DNA of 64,000 bases. It comes from Corynespora cassiicola. Taxonomy: Eukaryota > Ascomycota > Dothideomycetes > Pleosporales > Corynesporascaceae. The notes below the pieces were generated by a model that was not told the DNA's origin, did not search any database, and saw nothing but the letters and a program-made list of their open reading frames with translations. The position numbers and the translations under genes were made by a program. Position 1 is the first letter of the stretch; every line of letters starts with the position of its first letter. The stretch spans positions 1,364,001-1,428,000 of the forward strand of contig JAEUWY010000004.1 of NCBI GenBank assembly GCA_022059125.1, read 5' to 3'. Below, piece by piece: positions 43,437-53,851 of this stretch.

Positions 43437-46052
43437 TCATGCCATTCCGATGTAATTCCATGTCAAAGCATCAGCGGGGCCTCCCTGCACACTGATCTGC
43501 CTCGTTTCACCAGGCAACAAATCAAATCCATTGTCACTAAGATTGATGCCTTGCTTTTCGCTGAAAACGAAGCCCTTCACCGGCCGGCCAGCAGACACGG
43601 AAACTATTTTCTTATCATCTGAGAACTTGAGGTCGATGCCGCGATCTGGGAAGCTGAGATATTTTATCGGATCCGGCCAAGAGACATCTATCGCCAACTC
43701 GCGGCCGCCGATACTCAGCGAGGCGTAGATGACAAAGGGATCGGCTTTCGAGATTTCAAAGGGAGCGTTGGCATCTTTCACCTCAGGGAGCTCGAGCTTG
43801 CGACTCTGGATCACCTCTGTCGTCCCATTCGCCGCAATGTCAACATCCTGCGTAATCGCATCCAAGACCGTCTCCCCCGTCTTCACGGAGATGAACTTGA
43901 CAACAACAGACCCTCTGAGACTTTCCGTCTTATTGCTCGCGACCCAGACATCGAACTCGATCTCTTCCCAGATGCTTCGCATGTCTATGTGGCTCGTGTC
44001 GCGCTGCCACAGCTCGTCGGCAGGTCTCATGGTCCAGTTGCGAAACTTGCGCTGCACGCCGACCACAATGGGCTCCATCTCTCGCTTGATGGCGTAGTAC
44101 GCAGGTTTTGGGACGAGATGGTAGTCCACGACGGCCCACGACATGGTTGGGTAACAGTCGTTTAGCTGCCAGACCAGCGCCCCGCCATTCTTCCGCTTAC
44201 CCTTGGATCCCCAATCTCTTCTCCAGGATTTGTACGCCCACGCCATGGCATCTGCCTGCATGACCTGGGTCAGATGCGTATAGCTGGGCAAATCGTAGCG
44301 TATGCGGAAATTTTCGGCGACGTAGGATACGAGGCGGCGTTCATGGCCGATGGCTTTATTTCTAAAGTCCATGGCCATGGAGCCTGGGTAGCGGTCTTCC
44401 TCGTTTGTGATGCTCTTTTCGAGAGTCTCGAGATGTGGATAAGCCTCCATGCCGAATTCTGAAACAAAGCGTCCGCCCATGTGCGGAAGTTGCTGGTAGG
44501 GCGACATCGTTCCATGCCAAACATTCCACTGGTGGACGTCGCCGACGGTGGGATCAACCTTGAGAACAGTCGAAATGCCGTTTCCAAAGGGTGAAGATGG
44601 ATGATAGGGGACACTTTTCGCCTCCTCAGCCACGACCTTTGGGAGCAGGTACTCGTAAATGTATCGCGCAGGAAAATCGGTCTTGAGCCAGGACTGAGGA
44701 TCCTTGTCCGTCTTGAAATCGTATTGCAGGCCATATCGCTCGACGATTTGGTAGTCTTCGTTGTTTCCAGCCCAGATGATCAACGACGGATGGTTGCGCA
44801 GTCTTCGCACGTTCTGCCGAGCTTCCGTTTCCACAGATTGGAGATAAGAGTTGTACGCCGGATAGTTTGCACAAGCAAAGGCAAAATCTTGCCAAATGAG
44901 CACGCCGAACTCATCAGCAGCTTTGTACAGTTCGTCGGATTCGTAGATACCCCCGCCCCAAACGCGCACCATGGCTTGATTGCCATCGGCTGCAAGCTTA
45001 ATCCAGGCACGATATGCCTCGGGCGTGACCTGTGAAAGGAAAGAATCGGTTGGAATCCAGCAACTCCCCCCTGCAAAAATGTCGATGTTGTTGATCCGGA
45101 AATAAAAGGATGTGCCGAAGTCGTCAGGCTCCTGGATAAGCTCAACCTTGCGGAAGCCGATGGATTTGCATGACTGGTCGACAACGGTACCATGTATTAG
45201 TGTCGCAGAGACGGTGTAAAGCGATTGGGGCCCATAGCCACGTGGCCACCAAAGGTCTACGTCGAGTTCGAAGCTCGCTGAGTGTGCACCTTGCGTAGCG
45301 CTAACCTCCCCGAGCTCAAGCCTCTTAATGGACTTATCATCTTTATTGATTTGAACAATGGCCGTACCTGAGCCTTCAAGTTTGAGGAAGATTTTTCCTT
45401 TCGCAGTCTTCAGATCCTCGCTCAGCTCATACTCGACCCACACATCTTCAATGCGGTTTGCATAAGTCTCCAGTATTACCGGCTTCCAGGGTCCACACGT
45501 AAGGAGAATGGGTCCCCAGTCCCACCCCCAGTGATACTGCGCCTTTCTTACAGGGCCCCTAGAGATCTCCGTTTGATGCACGATGAACCGATGTTCTTTG
45601 TGCTTCTCCACCAGTTCAAGACCTTTTTTCCTGGCAGAATCAAAAACGATCTCAAGCACGTTATCTTCGTCGCTCTTGGACAGCTCCGTCGCATGGACCC
45701 GATGCTCTATGAACATGTTCTCGCTCTCTAGAACTAGCTTCCCATTTAGGTAAACCGAGGCGTAGGTGTCCAAACCCTGAAACTTGAGCACAGTCGATAC
45801 CCCATCTTTGCCGTAATCCAGGGGCGTGGCGAAGGTAGTACGGTAGGTCCATGTTTCGTCAGCTACCCAGCGCACCGAGAGTTCATTGAAATCGAGAAAA
45901 GGATCCGCAATCTTGCCATTCTTGAGGAGGTCGCGGTGGATCTCAGTCGGAGCGTCGTTTGCAGGGAGATACTTATCCGTCGAGGTCAGGCCACCTTTCT
46001 TGAAGCTCCAATTTGCGCTCAGCGGCGTCGCGCGGTATGCAACCTTGGACAT
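43437..46052 (-). CDS. Glycoside hydrolase family 2 beta-mannosidase
   Basis: An intronless gene of 871 residues. Domains in order: N-terminal jelly-roll sugar-binding domain (about 10-195, with YHWGWDWGP at 173-181), an immunoglobulin-like domain (about 200-305), the TIM-barrel catalytic domain (about 310-620) and C-terminal beta domains. The acid/base is E432 in WAGNNED and the nucleophile E532 in SEFGME; MVRVWGGGIYE precedes them, as is usual for GH2 mannosidases. There is no signal peptide, so this is the intracellular type (clade of Aspergillus mndB). It removes terminal beta-mannose from beta-1,4-manno-oligosaccharides. The start ATG at 46052 gives MSKVAYRATPLSANWSFKKG, a normal N-terminus. 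It diverges from an MFS sugar porter gene with 519 bp between start codons, which suggests uptake of mannan oligosaccharides followed by cytosolic hydrolysis. Confidence 0.95.
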   Translation of the reverse strand: MSKVAYRATPLSANWSFKKGGLTSTDKYLPANDAPTEIHRDLLKNGKIADPFLDFNELSVRWVADETWTYRTTFATPLDYGKDGVSTVLKFQGLDTYASVYLNGKLVLESENMFIEHRVHATELSKSDEDNVLEIVFDSARKKGLELVEKHKEHRFIVHQTEISRGPVRKAQYHWGWDWGPILLTCGPWKPVILETYANRIEDVWVEYELSEDLKTAKGKIFLKLEGSGTAIVQINKDDKSIKRLELGEVSATQGAHSASFELDVDLWWPRGYGPQSLYTVSATLIHGTVVDQSCKSIGFRKVELIQEPDDFGTSFYFRINNIDIFAGGSCWIPTDSFLSQVTPEAYRAWIKLAADGNQAMVRVWGGGIYESDELYKAADEFGVLIWQDFAFACANYPAYNSYLQSVETEARQNVRRLRNHPSLIIWAGNNEDYQIVERYGLQYDFKTDKDPQSWLKTDFPARYIYEYLLPKVVAEEAKSVPYHPSSPFGNGISTVLKVDPTVGDVHQWNVWHGTMSPYQQLPHMGGRFVSEFGMEAYPHLETLEKSITNEEDRYPGSMAMDFRNKAIGHERRLVSYVAENFRIRYDLPSYTHLTQVMQADAMAWAYKSWRRDWGSKGKRKNGGALVWQLNDCYPTMSWAVVDYHLVPKPAYYAIKREMEPIVVGVQRKFRNWTMRPADELWQRDTSHIDMRSIWEEIEFDVWVASNKTESLRGSVVVKFISVKTGETVLDAITQDVDIAANGTTEVIQSRKLELPEVKDANAPFEISKADPFVIYASLSIGGRELAIDVSWPDPIKYLSFPDRGIDLKFSDDKKIVSVSAGRPVKGFVFSEKQGINLSDNGFDLLPGETRQISVQGGPADALTWNYIGMA

Positions 46053-46571
46053 GTCTGCAGGTGATGCTGTAAGTACCAGAAACCAGGAGTCGGGAACCTT
46101 GCGCTTCTAATCAGCGTCGAATAGCCACCGGCTTCGTGGCTCGATAGGTAATACCCTTCAGGTAACCCGGCCTTGGGCTGATTCATCGTGTCCCGTGGGC
46201 GGTTCGGCCGCGGTGCCGAGAGCGGGTTGAGCTTGAGTGCGGGGTGCCAACGCTCGACTCTGTGGGGTAGCGATCGTCGCTAATTCAGGCCACCTGCACC
46301 CCGTCTTGATATCCCTTCGGGCAAAAGATTTCCGACACCCTTGGTAGGCTGCAGGCAGACTGGTGGACGATGGTTCACAATCGCATGCCGCTGGACGCAA
46401 GGTTGCATTGATAAGATGCGACGTAGTGTACATGGGCGGCGAAGTGGTCAGCTACTTAACGATGGAAGGGCACCAAGGATTTGGGTCGCACATGTGCAGT
46501 GAAGCTTGTCAGCTCTGTCATTCTTGACCCCGCTTCTTGTTTTCTTGCTTAAACTTGGAGTTTCGACCAAA
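46053..46571. promoter_or_regulatory. Shared divergent promoter, beta-mannosidase / sugar porter
   Basis: 519 bp between the two start codons. No obvious TATA box or coding frame. If the two genes are co-regulated, the controlling sites should be here. I did not find a clear repeated site. Confidence 0.45.
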
Positions 46572-48496
46572 ATGGCTGAGAGAGAACAAAAGAACGAAGA
46601 ATTTGTCGGCGAGAAACAGTTGACGGATGATGGCAGGAAGGTGATCGACGAGAAAGAAGTTGAAGGCGTCAACGCTAGCTTGGCAGCTGTGATGGTGAAG
46701 CATGCGCCGAATCCCTGGGGAAAGGGCCATATACAGTTGTATATCCTGGCCTCGGTGTGCTTTCTGAATTCTACGATGAGTGGTAGGAATTCGGCCTTTC
46801 ACAGACATTACGATATCGCTGACATACAAAGGGTTTGATGGATCTCTGATGGGATCTATCAATGTGCTCCCGAACTATACACGCTATTATGGCCTCCCTA
46901 ATACGGGGACGGCCTCGACCGGAATCGTTTTTGCCATTTTTCAGATCGGACAAATGTGTGCTGCATTTTTCGTTTGGGTGGCAGACTGGCTAGGTCGTAA
47001 GTGGTTGATATTTATTGGAACCATCGGAGTTATCGTGGGAACAATTGTTACCTCGACTGCACAGAGTCTACCAACTTTCATCGGTGGCAGATTCCTGCTT
47101 GCATTCTTTGCACAGCTAGCATGCGCAGCAAGCCCTCTCTACTTGGTTGAGGTTTCCCCTCCGCAATACCGTGGGACCCTTGCAGGAATGTACAACACAT
47201 TTTATTACTTTGTAAGTGATCATCTGCTTTTCCAAGGTCTTTCATAATGACTCTCCCATTAAGGGCTCCATTCTTGCTACAACGGCTGTGTACGGCGCCC
47301 ACAAAGGCCTTTCGCATTCTCATCTCGACTGGCGTCTTCCTCTTTGGCTACAGATGGTATGCCCGGGGCTCGTTTCGTTTGTGATCCTCTTCTTCCCCGA
47401 ATCACCTCGCTGGCTCGTGGGGAAAGACCGTCATGAAGAAGCTCGCAACTTTGTGGTTAAATATCACGCAAATGGTGACCCAAATCACCCACTCGTCAGC
47501 CTAGAAATGGCTGAAATGATTGATTCCCTGCGCCGTGAACCTATTACTGGCGTGCGAAACTTCTTTGACCTGAGCGTATTGGTTAAAACACGTGCCCGGC
47601 GATACCGCACTATGCTCAATGTGGTCTTCGCATGGTTCGGTCAATTCTCTGGAAACAAGTAGGTTCCAGACAAGCAATGTAGCTCGAGGCACTGCAGCGC
47701 CACATTGCTTGGTGATTACAAGCTAATTCTTGGCAGTGTTGTGTCCTATTACCTCCCGTACCTTCTTGCCAATGTCGGCATCAAAAGCGTCGATACAAAG
47801 CTCATACTCAACATCATCTATGCTCTTGTTGGTTGGGTATTTGCTACCGCCGGAGCCCGCATGCACGACGTCATCGGTCGACGAAAGATGCTACTTGGCG
47901 CAACAGCCGGTATGGCCATCGCACTGGCAATTACTGCAGGCACAGCAGCTGGATATGTGAATACCGGGAGTAAGATTAGTTCCAACGCAAGTATCGCATT
48001 TATATACATCTTCGGCGCAATATTCGCATTTGCATACACAAGCATGCAGCCAATCTACCCTGCCGAGGTAATGAGTAACGATATGCGCGCAAAAGGTATG
48101 GGTACATACAAACTTGCCGGAGGCTGTGCTGGATTCGTCAACACATATGCGGCACCTATTGCGCTGACAAACGTGAGTGCTATATGCCCCTCCCACCTTT
48201 CATATTATCGAAATGATTTTGATTTTCTGGGTTTCGTGCATTCTGCAAATATTGACTCGACTTAGATTGGATACTGGTTCTACGTGTTCTTTGTCTTTTG
48301 GGACATGTTCGAGTTCGTGTTCATGTATTTCTTCTTTGTTGAGACCAAGGGTCTTACTCTTGAGGAGATGGATGAGATATTTGAGGCAAAAAATCCAAGA
48401 AAAGCTAGCACGGAGAAGAAGCAGGTTAAGTTAAGAACGATATTAGGAGCTGATGGTAAGGTGGAAGAGGAGCTTGTGCATAAGCAAAATGTTTGA
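46572..48496 (+). CDS. Third MFS sugar transporter (sugar porter family)
   Basis: Five exons (46572-46782, 46832-47211, 47264-47658, 47737-48172, 48266-48496) with introns of 49, 52, 78 and 93 nt encode 550 residues. The N-terminus is a hydrophilic 50-residue segment, then twelve helices. Motifs: [16 protein letters not shown] in helix 1, [27 protein letters not shown] after helix 6, [15 protein letters not shown] in helix 7, [25 protein letters not shown] in helix 10, and [19 protein letters not shown] after helix 12. The third junction uses donor GTAGGT and restores the FSGNNVVSYY reading. This is a plasma-membrane proton-sugar symporter of the lactose-permease-like kind; the neighbour beta-mannosidase suggests mannobiose or related manno-oligosaccharides as a testable substrate, but that is inference. 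Confidence 0.93.
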
Positions 48497-48707
48497 GCAC
48501 CTGTGAGAAAAAAATTTGATCGGGCTGGCAATAACAATCTTCTATGCAATCGAAACCATAGTGACACCTCTGATAGGGTTGAGAGGGTGTAGATTTCAAG
48601 TGTTGTGTCATATAACTAGCATCAGTATTCAATGATTTTCTTTCAAAAAAACAGTTCTTTGAGAGGAAAAGGCCTATTAACTATATACTGCAGAGGGTAA
48701 AAGGCAT

Positions 48708-49117
48708 TCAACACTTGACAGAAGTCAACTGGTCGTTCCACGTTCCATCGCGCAAGTTATTCTGGTCGGAGTTGAAGGTCACAGAAGTACCAGTGCAGCC
48801 CTTATCGCTGGACTGGAGTCAGCCCTTGCTTTTATCAAAAGATCTCCTCGAAGAACGACTCACGTGAAGAAGTCACAGCTGAAGCTGTTCATCTTGATAC
48901 TAGAGAGGGCATCATTGAGAGGAATATCAACTAGAATTAGTTAGATACTGCTTCTTACTCCAAGTTGAAATACAATATGCCTACCACATTGTCCCGCTGG
49001 TGCATCTAGGTTTGTGCACTCGCCAGTTAAATCTTTGGATGTGCAAACGTAGAGCTTTGCTCCACTGCTTAGGCTAAACAGAGTCGCAACAGGAAGAAGT
49101 AGTATGGCAGTCTTCAT
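48708..49117 (-). CDS. Small secreted six-cysteine protein, effector-like
   Basis: Three exons (49117-48985, 48930-48864, 48807-48708) with introns of 54 and 56 nt encode 99 residues. No long single frame exists, so ORF-based calling misses it. Residues 1-19 form a clear signal peptide (MKTAILLLPVATLFSLSSG); the mature part has six cysteines (C25, C34, C44, C63, C71, C99), with the last one being the final residue. Short blocks LYVCTSKDLTGEC and CDFFTDKGCTGTSVTF resemble a family of small secreted fungal proteins with three disulfides. Branch-site-like CTAAC occurs before the acceptor of intron 1. Six-cysteine proteins of this size are frequent among candidate effectors and antimicrobial proteins; no specific activity can be assigned. 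Splice junctions all keep frame, the strongest argument for the model. Confidence 0.75.
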
Positions 49118-49709
49118 TGTGAATAAATAAACAAAGAGTGGAATTGGTGTACTCTAGAGAAGGAGATGGAAAGAGTTTGCTTGTAGTATATGATGGTCGT
49201 GGTGGAGATAGACCTATATATACGCGTGTCCGGAGCATAATAGGAATGGTGTATCGAGAAAGCTGGAGCCGAAGGCGATGCCGAAATGAGCACAAAAATC
49301 GTTAGAACACACGAGTATAGCTCGTCTCGAAGATTCTATGTTTGAAATCTGTTCTGGAAACTTAGTTAAGCCTTTTGCTCTGCTACAGGTCAAGATACCC
49401 CCAAAGCCGAGCCTTAGTGCGCGCCTCCCGCAGCATCCGAGATGAGAGGAAGCGAAAGTACGGCGTCGATCCGGTGAAGTGCACCAGCGATTCAGTTATA
49501 TGATTGACGTGTAGAACGACCAAAAAAGACAGTTTCACGCGCTCATAAGAACAGGCATTCGAATAAAACACTCGCGCTGCGCACTGGCCGGAAAGCAAGG
49601 GGTTCGGCGGTACTACAGTTTAACCGCCTCAGATCATATGCGATGACGTAATCTATTTACTACTTACAAAACTATAGAAAGTTCAGCATTCTATGTCTGC
49701 AACCTGAAA
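49118..49709. other. Divergent intergenic region
   Basis: 592 bp between the secreted-protein start and the DUF3632-type gene start. A TATATATA-like sequence at about 49214-49220 lies 100 bp before the secreted protein's ATG and fits as its TATA box. No coding frame. Confidence 0.5.
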
Positions 49710-50649
49710 ATGACTCCACAAATCGAATACATGGCCGTACAAAAGTGGGCTGATACCGCTCGTCTGTCCGAGGGCTACCAAAATCCAGAGGCTCAACAGA
49801 CCATCGAAACCCTACAAACCCTCCTGGAAGGAAAGTCAACCCCACAAGATGCGGCTCAAAAACTAGTCTCTGCTTACGAGCCGCTCATCCGCGAGAATCC
49901 GAACGATATACGCATTGGCAGCATCTGGGGCATCTTCTGTGAGGCTGTGAAGGTCTTGGGTGACAACGAAGAGATTGATACACGGCTGGTGGATCTGCTT
50001 CGGGCCCTAAAAGATTCATCAATCGTAATTAACGGCCGGGATGAAGCCGTTAGACACGAATGGGGTGGCGTATACTGGTCCGATTTGCCTATGCTGGCGT
50101 TGATGTTTAGGGAGTATGGGATCAGTGAGTCGACCACGTCATGTGGACATCCAGGTGCGCGAACTGACTCCAATTTCAGATATCGACCCGGATGAGGATA
50201 TGGACCAGAGTGAGTGGCTAGCACAAGCAAAGCCATTTCTCAATGCGACTACGTTTGCAGCAACTTGCCTGGGTCGCGACCCTTCTGTACTTGACATGTC
50301 ACTACATGTCCAAGTGTGTTTTATGGAGGCATTTGAGGTTCCTTCTGAGCCACAGGAGCCCGGAGCACGAGCTTTCATGTATGTGCCGCCTGCTGCCACT
50401 TGGATCATGCTTGCTGGGAAGCAAATTCATCAATTATGCATGGAGAATTATCAGCGCAATGATACAGTCCCTGGCAGAGAAGGCCTATTATGGACAGGTA
50501 GTGGATTCAGCCCCGAAAGGTGGGCCTTTTGGAAGAAACGATTTAGCGAAACTCAAAAGATGCTTGAATTGGACTCGAGAGTCAGGGAGCATGCGGGGAA
50601 GGCCTTAGTGGAGATGGACAGGATTGACGGCGTTTCCGGCGCGCACTGA
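49710..50649 (+). CDS. DUF3632-type fungal protein
   Basis: Exons 49710-50124 and 50180-50649, separated by a 55-nt intron (GTGAGT...TTCAG), encode 294 residues. The protein is helical and soluble, with the landmarks of the fungal DUF3632 family: an N-terminal segment with two helices, WGGVYWSDLPML in the middle, and a C-terminal LLWTGSGFSPERWAFWKKRF block. No catalytic motif, signal peptide or membrane helix is present, and the family has no established function; copies are often numerous in plant-associated ascomycetes. Length is normal. The next genes on both sides are unrelated secreted proteins. Confidence 0.75.
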
Positions 50650-51490
50650 TCACTGTTGACAGCTCATCTGCTTGTTTCAGACCTAGCCTTTCTGCCTTTG
50701 CTGATTTCAAATATATTCGTTTTCTCTATTATCAAACTACATCATTAGATGTGCTCTACTACGGATTTTATGTAGTAGCAATACAATATGAGATTAGTAG
50801 ATTCCACCTTACTATACGTATTTGATAGACACGTTTGATCGGGCTTTCCGTTGCTTTCGTCACAAAAGAGAAGACATTGTCGCTGATGGCCACGCGGGTC
50901 TGCTGTCTTCCTCACTCAGTTCCGGCGGTTCCGTCACTCAGGTCCGGTTTTTCATTAAATTCCACGACGATCATCTCTCCGCTGCCAACATTTTGCCCAT
51001 GAAGCATCCCTGATGCTTTGAATTTTATGGGTCCCGGCAAGCAGAACGACACCTTTGCCCATTAAAATGAACCCGCCCCCCAGCTGAGATGCCTAGCGTG
51101 TTCTTATGCACAGGCAAAAGCTAGCCAATACACTTTCGATTCCAAAATCAATTGATCCAATTATGTTTTGTCGCCTCAAAACTCCGAGCTGGGGGTCCGA
51201 CTGCATACAACGGGCCGAATGAAAGATGATCGCCGCGAAACAGGACCCACCGAAGGCCGTACCAGGAGTAAGGCCGTTCGAAACAATATGTTCAATACTA
51301 TGATTCTCGGGATAATCGTAACTTCGGGCGTAAACACGGTCTGATAGATGGTCGTACGTAGACATAAAAGCTAAGTAGAGTTCGTTTTCGTGGAGACAGC
51401 ACTCTCTGCTATTCAGTTTACCTCGCACATTCCGCCCTATTCACTCGCTTTTTTAGGAGTAAAGCTACTTCTCTTTGTATAAATTCCAAA
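50650..51490. other. Intergenic, promoter of the secreted RNase-like gene
   Basis: 841 bp. The sequence TGTATAAAT at about 51476-51484 lies immediately before the ATG at 51491, so either transcription starts very close to the ATG or the true TATA box is farther upstream. No coding frame supported. Confidence 0.45.
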
Positions 51491-52060
51491 ATGCAGCTCT
51501 TCCTTTTGCTTCAGCTATTGACTGCCACTGCTTTGGTTGGCGCTGCCCCCGCACCGAATGCTCCTGTATCCAAGAGGGCCGATGTTTTTGCTGTGGATTG
51601 TGGAGGAACTCAATACGGACGACAAGTCGTTCAGGCATCATTCAATGCCCTAGTTTCAAGTGATTCACTTCCGAGAAATCAGAAGCGTAAGTTTCTCAGT
51701 GACTTGATTACGCCTTTTCTCTTTTCTGACTTATATCTAGCTGCTGCGGGTAACCGGGCCTATCCTAGGCAGTATGGCAATAATCAGGGTGTACCGTCTG
51801 ACGCTGAGGTTGTCACCGCTCTTAATGCAATCCCAGGCTGCGCAACTGGGCAACAGGGAACCAAGTTTTTCGAATTTCCCCTCACGGATCCTGCTTTCAC
51901 TGGAGGTGCGCAAGCCAGCCAGGGTCCAGACCGCGTTATTGCTATTGCACCCAACGTGGGACCAGGCCAGACAAGGTCCTTCACATACTGTCTTGCTGTA
52001 ACTCATCGTGGAGGAGGCGGGATGGAAGATGGTAGCTTCAGGCCTTGCACCAATGTCTAG
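51491..52060 (+). CDS. Secreted RNase T1-like (guanyl-specific) protein with a changed active-site position
   Basis: Exons 51491-51686 and 51741-52060, separated by a 54-nt intron (GTAAGT...CTAG), encode 171 residues; because the intron is a multiple of three without a stop, unspliced reading also stays open (189 residues). Residues 1-19 are a signal peptide; SKR at 27-29 is a likely Kex2-type cleavage site. The mature part shows the microbial RNase fold: AYPRQYGN at 72-79, FFEFPL at 108-113, GPDRVIAI at 127-134 and LAVTHRG at 150-156. By position E110, R130 and H154 match the catalytic Glu, Arg and His of RNase T1, and Y73 matches its Tyr, but R75 stands where T1 has a histidine. Four cysteines (37, 99, 149, 168) would form two disulfides. 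Family enzymes cut single-stranded RNA after G. Activity here is uncertain; a binding-only, effector-type role is possible. Confidence 0.82.
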   Translation: MQLFLLLQLLTATALVGAAPAPNAPVSKRADVFAVDCGGTQYGRQVVQASFNALVSSDSLPRNQKRKFLSDLITPFLFSDLYLAAAGNRAYPRQYGNNQGVPSDAEVVTALNAIPGCATGQQGTKFFEFPLTDPAFTGGAQASQGPDRVIAIAPNVGPGQTRSFTYCLAVTHRGGGGMEDGSFRPCTNV

Positions 52061-52897
52061 ATGGAGTTTAATGCTCTGTCGGCTCTTGGTAACCCACTCA
52101 TTTAGAACGAGGGCGTATCCCACTGACTATCTGAGCTGGCGGTGGCGTGTAGGCTACTAGTATGGTTCAATATTATTTCATTGAGAAAATGGCTTTGGCA
52201 CTTTCGAGCTCAACCCCTTAAGTTGTGATTGTTTATTTGCACTCTATTGTTGTAAATTATAAATATACATCTGCATTATGAAGAATTGGAACCAAACATC
52301 TTTGATGTGAAACATTCTAAAGCGAACTATCCATAAAATAAGACCCAGGATTGAATCAATTCTAGGCTGAGGCAAAAGTAAAATGCTCATATCCGACAAG
52401 GAAAATCTTAGGATTCAGGGCCAGATTGTGAGCCACAGTTCTTGTTTGACACCTTCCCTCATGAATCCTCTACCAATGAAACAGCTATCACAAGCAAAGT
52501 CTCGAATACTACGAGAAGAAAGGTGCTTGCTGTATATCGAAAGACAATACTGTTGAGCGATTCGCTGTTTATAATAACGCGCTAGATATCCGATCAGGGC
52601 ATAAATTGTATAGATTTCTTGGTGATTACACTAGTGATGTCTGCTTCGGCAGTATATCCTAATGTCGCATTTTAGGTACAGGGTCTAACCGCTTTCGTAA
52701 GCCTTATGTTTGGTACGGTGTTCTTGGCCAATACCTATGACTCGAAAAGACTAGCGCTTATACATATCACGCCCAGCGCGTGGTAGCGTCGGGCGATACA
52801 TGACATGTCAGATCATTATAAGTTATATCTCCAGGCATTGAAAATAACTTTAAAGGGTGTTTATTCTCACATTTTCTAGCCACTCTCATCTTTCACT
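52061..52897. other. Intergenic region
   Basis: 837 bp, AT-rich, holding the 3' flank of the RNase-like gene and the promoter of the dehydrogenase gene. No supported frame. Confidence 0.55.
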
Positions 52898-53851
52898 ATG
52901 TTCAAAAGCCTCTGGACCCAGCATTACCCACCCCGTCCAGCGTTTACGGATGCGAACATTCCAAACCAAAATGGTAGAATTTTTCTGATCACGGGCGCAA
53001 ACTCCGGCATTGGATTTGAGCTCGCGAAGCTCTTGTACAAGACGGGTGCGACAATATACATGGCGGGTCGCTCTGGACCCCGCCTCCGCGAAGCCATTAA
53101 TGCGATCAAAACCTCCCAACCCTCTCTGGAAAACCCAGCAGTGCTCAAAGTACTCCACATCGACTTAGCTGACCTTGAAAGCGTCAAAAAGGCTGCGGCA
53201 GACTTTGCGTCGCAAGAATCCAAACTCGATATCCTGTGGAACAATGCAGGCCTTGGCGGCGCGCCTGAAGGGACCAGCACGACCCAAAACCTGGAAGCCC
53301 ACATCGGAACAAACTGCGTCGCGCCCCTGCTCTTCACACAGCTTCTACTTCCACAACTTCGTAGAGCGGCGGAGGAGGCGCCAACGGGGAGTGTGCGCGT
53401 TGTCTGGAGCGGTTCGCTTATGGTCGATACGTTTTCACCCCCTGGCGGTATTGACTTTGCGAAGATTGAGTCTGGAAAGACGACGAATAGCAGTGTAGAC
53501 TATGCTGTCAGTAAAGTGGGAAACTGGTTCTTGAGCGTCGAAGCCGCAAAGACGTGGTCGGCGTATGGTATCACATCTGTTGTACAGAACCCCGGTAATT
53601 TGGATACCGGGGCGTATCGGTATCAGCCATGGTGGTTGACTACGCTGCTGAAATGGACTTTGCTGTATGAAGCCAGATATGGAGCATATACCTCACTGTA
53701 CTCTGGATTCAGTGAGGAAGTACAAAATGGGGATTATATATGGCCTTGGGGGAGAAAGGCTAGGAGTGAGAGGAAGGATATTTACGCGGCCATTGAGAAG
53801 GGAGCTTCGGAAAAATTCTGGAAGTGGTGCGAGGAGAAAGCCAAGTGTTAA
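52898..53851 (+). CDS. Short-chain dehydrogenase/reductase (SDR)
   Basis: A single intronless exon of 317 residues. The Rossmann nucleotide site is TGANSGIG at 32-39, NNAG at 115-118 stabilises the sheet, and the active site has S171/S173 and YAVSK (Y202, K206). The AGRS sequence (56-59) after the second strand, with Arg, favours NADP(H). A proline-rich N-terminus and a basic C-terminus (FWKWCEEKAKC) flank the fold; the size fits the extended-classical fungal group related to WW-domain oxidoreductase and retinol dehydrogenase-like SDRs. It oxidises or reduces an alcohol/carbonyl; the substrate is unknown. No metabolic partner genes lie next to it on this side. It is the last strong gene before a 6 kb gene-poor tract. 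Confidence 0.93.
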   Translation: MFKSLWTQHYPPRPAFTDANIPNQNGRIFLITGANSGIGFELAKLLYKTGATIYMAGRSGPRLREAINAIKTSQPSLENPAVLKVLHIDLADLESVKKAAADFASQESKLDILWNNAGLGGAPEGTSTTQNLEAHIGTNCVAPLLFTQLLLPQLRRAAEEAPTGSVRVVWSGSLMVDTFSPPGGIDFAKIESGKTTNSSVDYAVSKVGNWFLSVEAAKTWSAYGITSVVQNPGNLDTGAYRYQPWWLTTLLKWTLLYEARYGAYTSLYSGFSEEVQNGDYIWPWGRKARSERKDIYAAIEKGASEKFWKWCEEKAKC

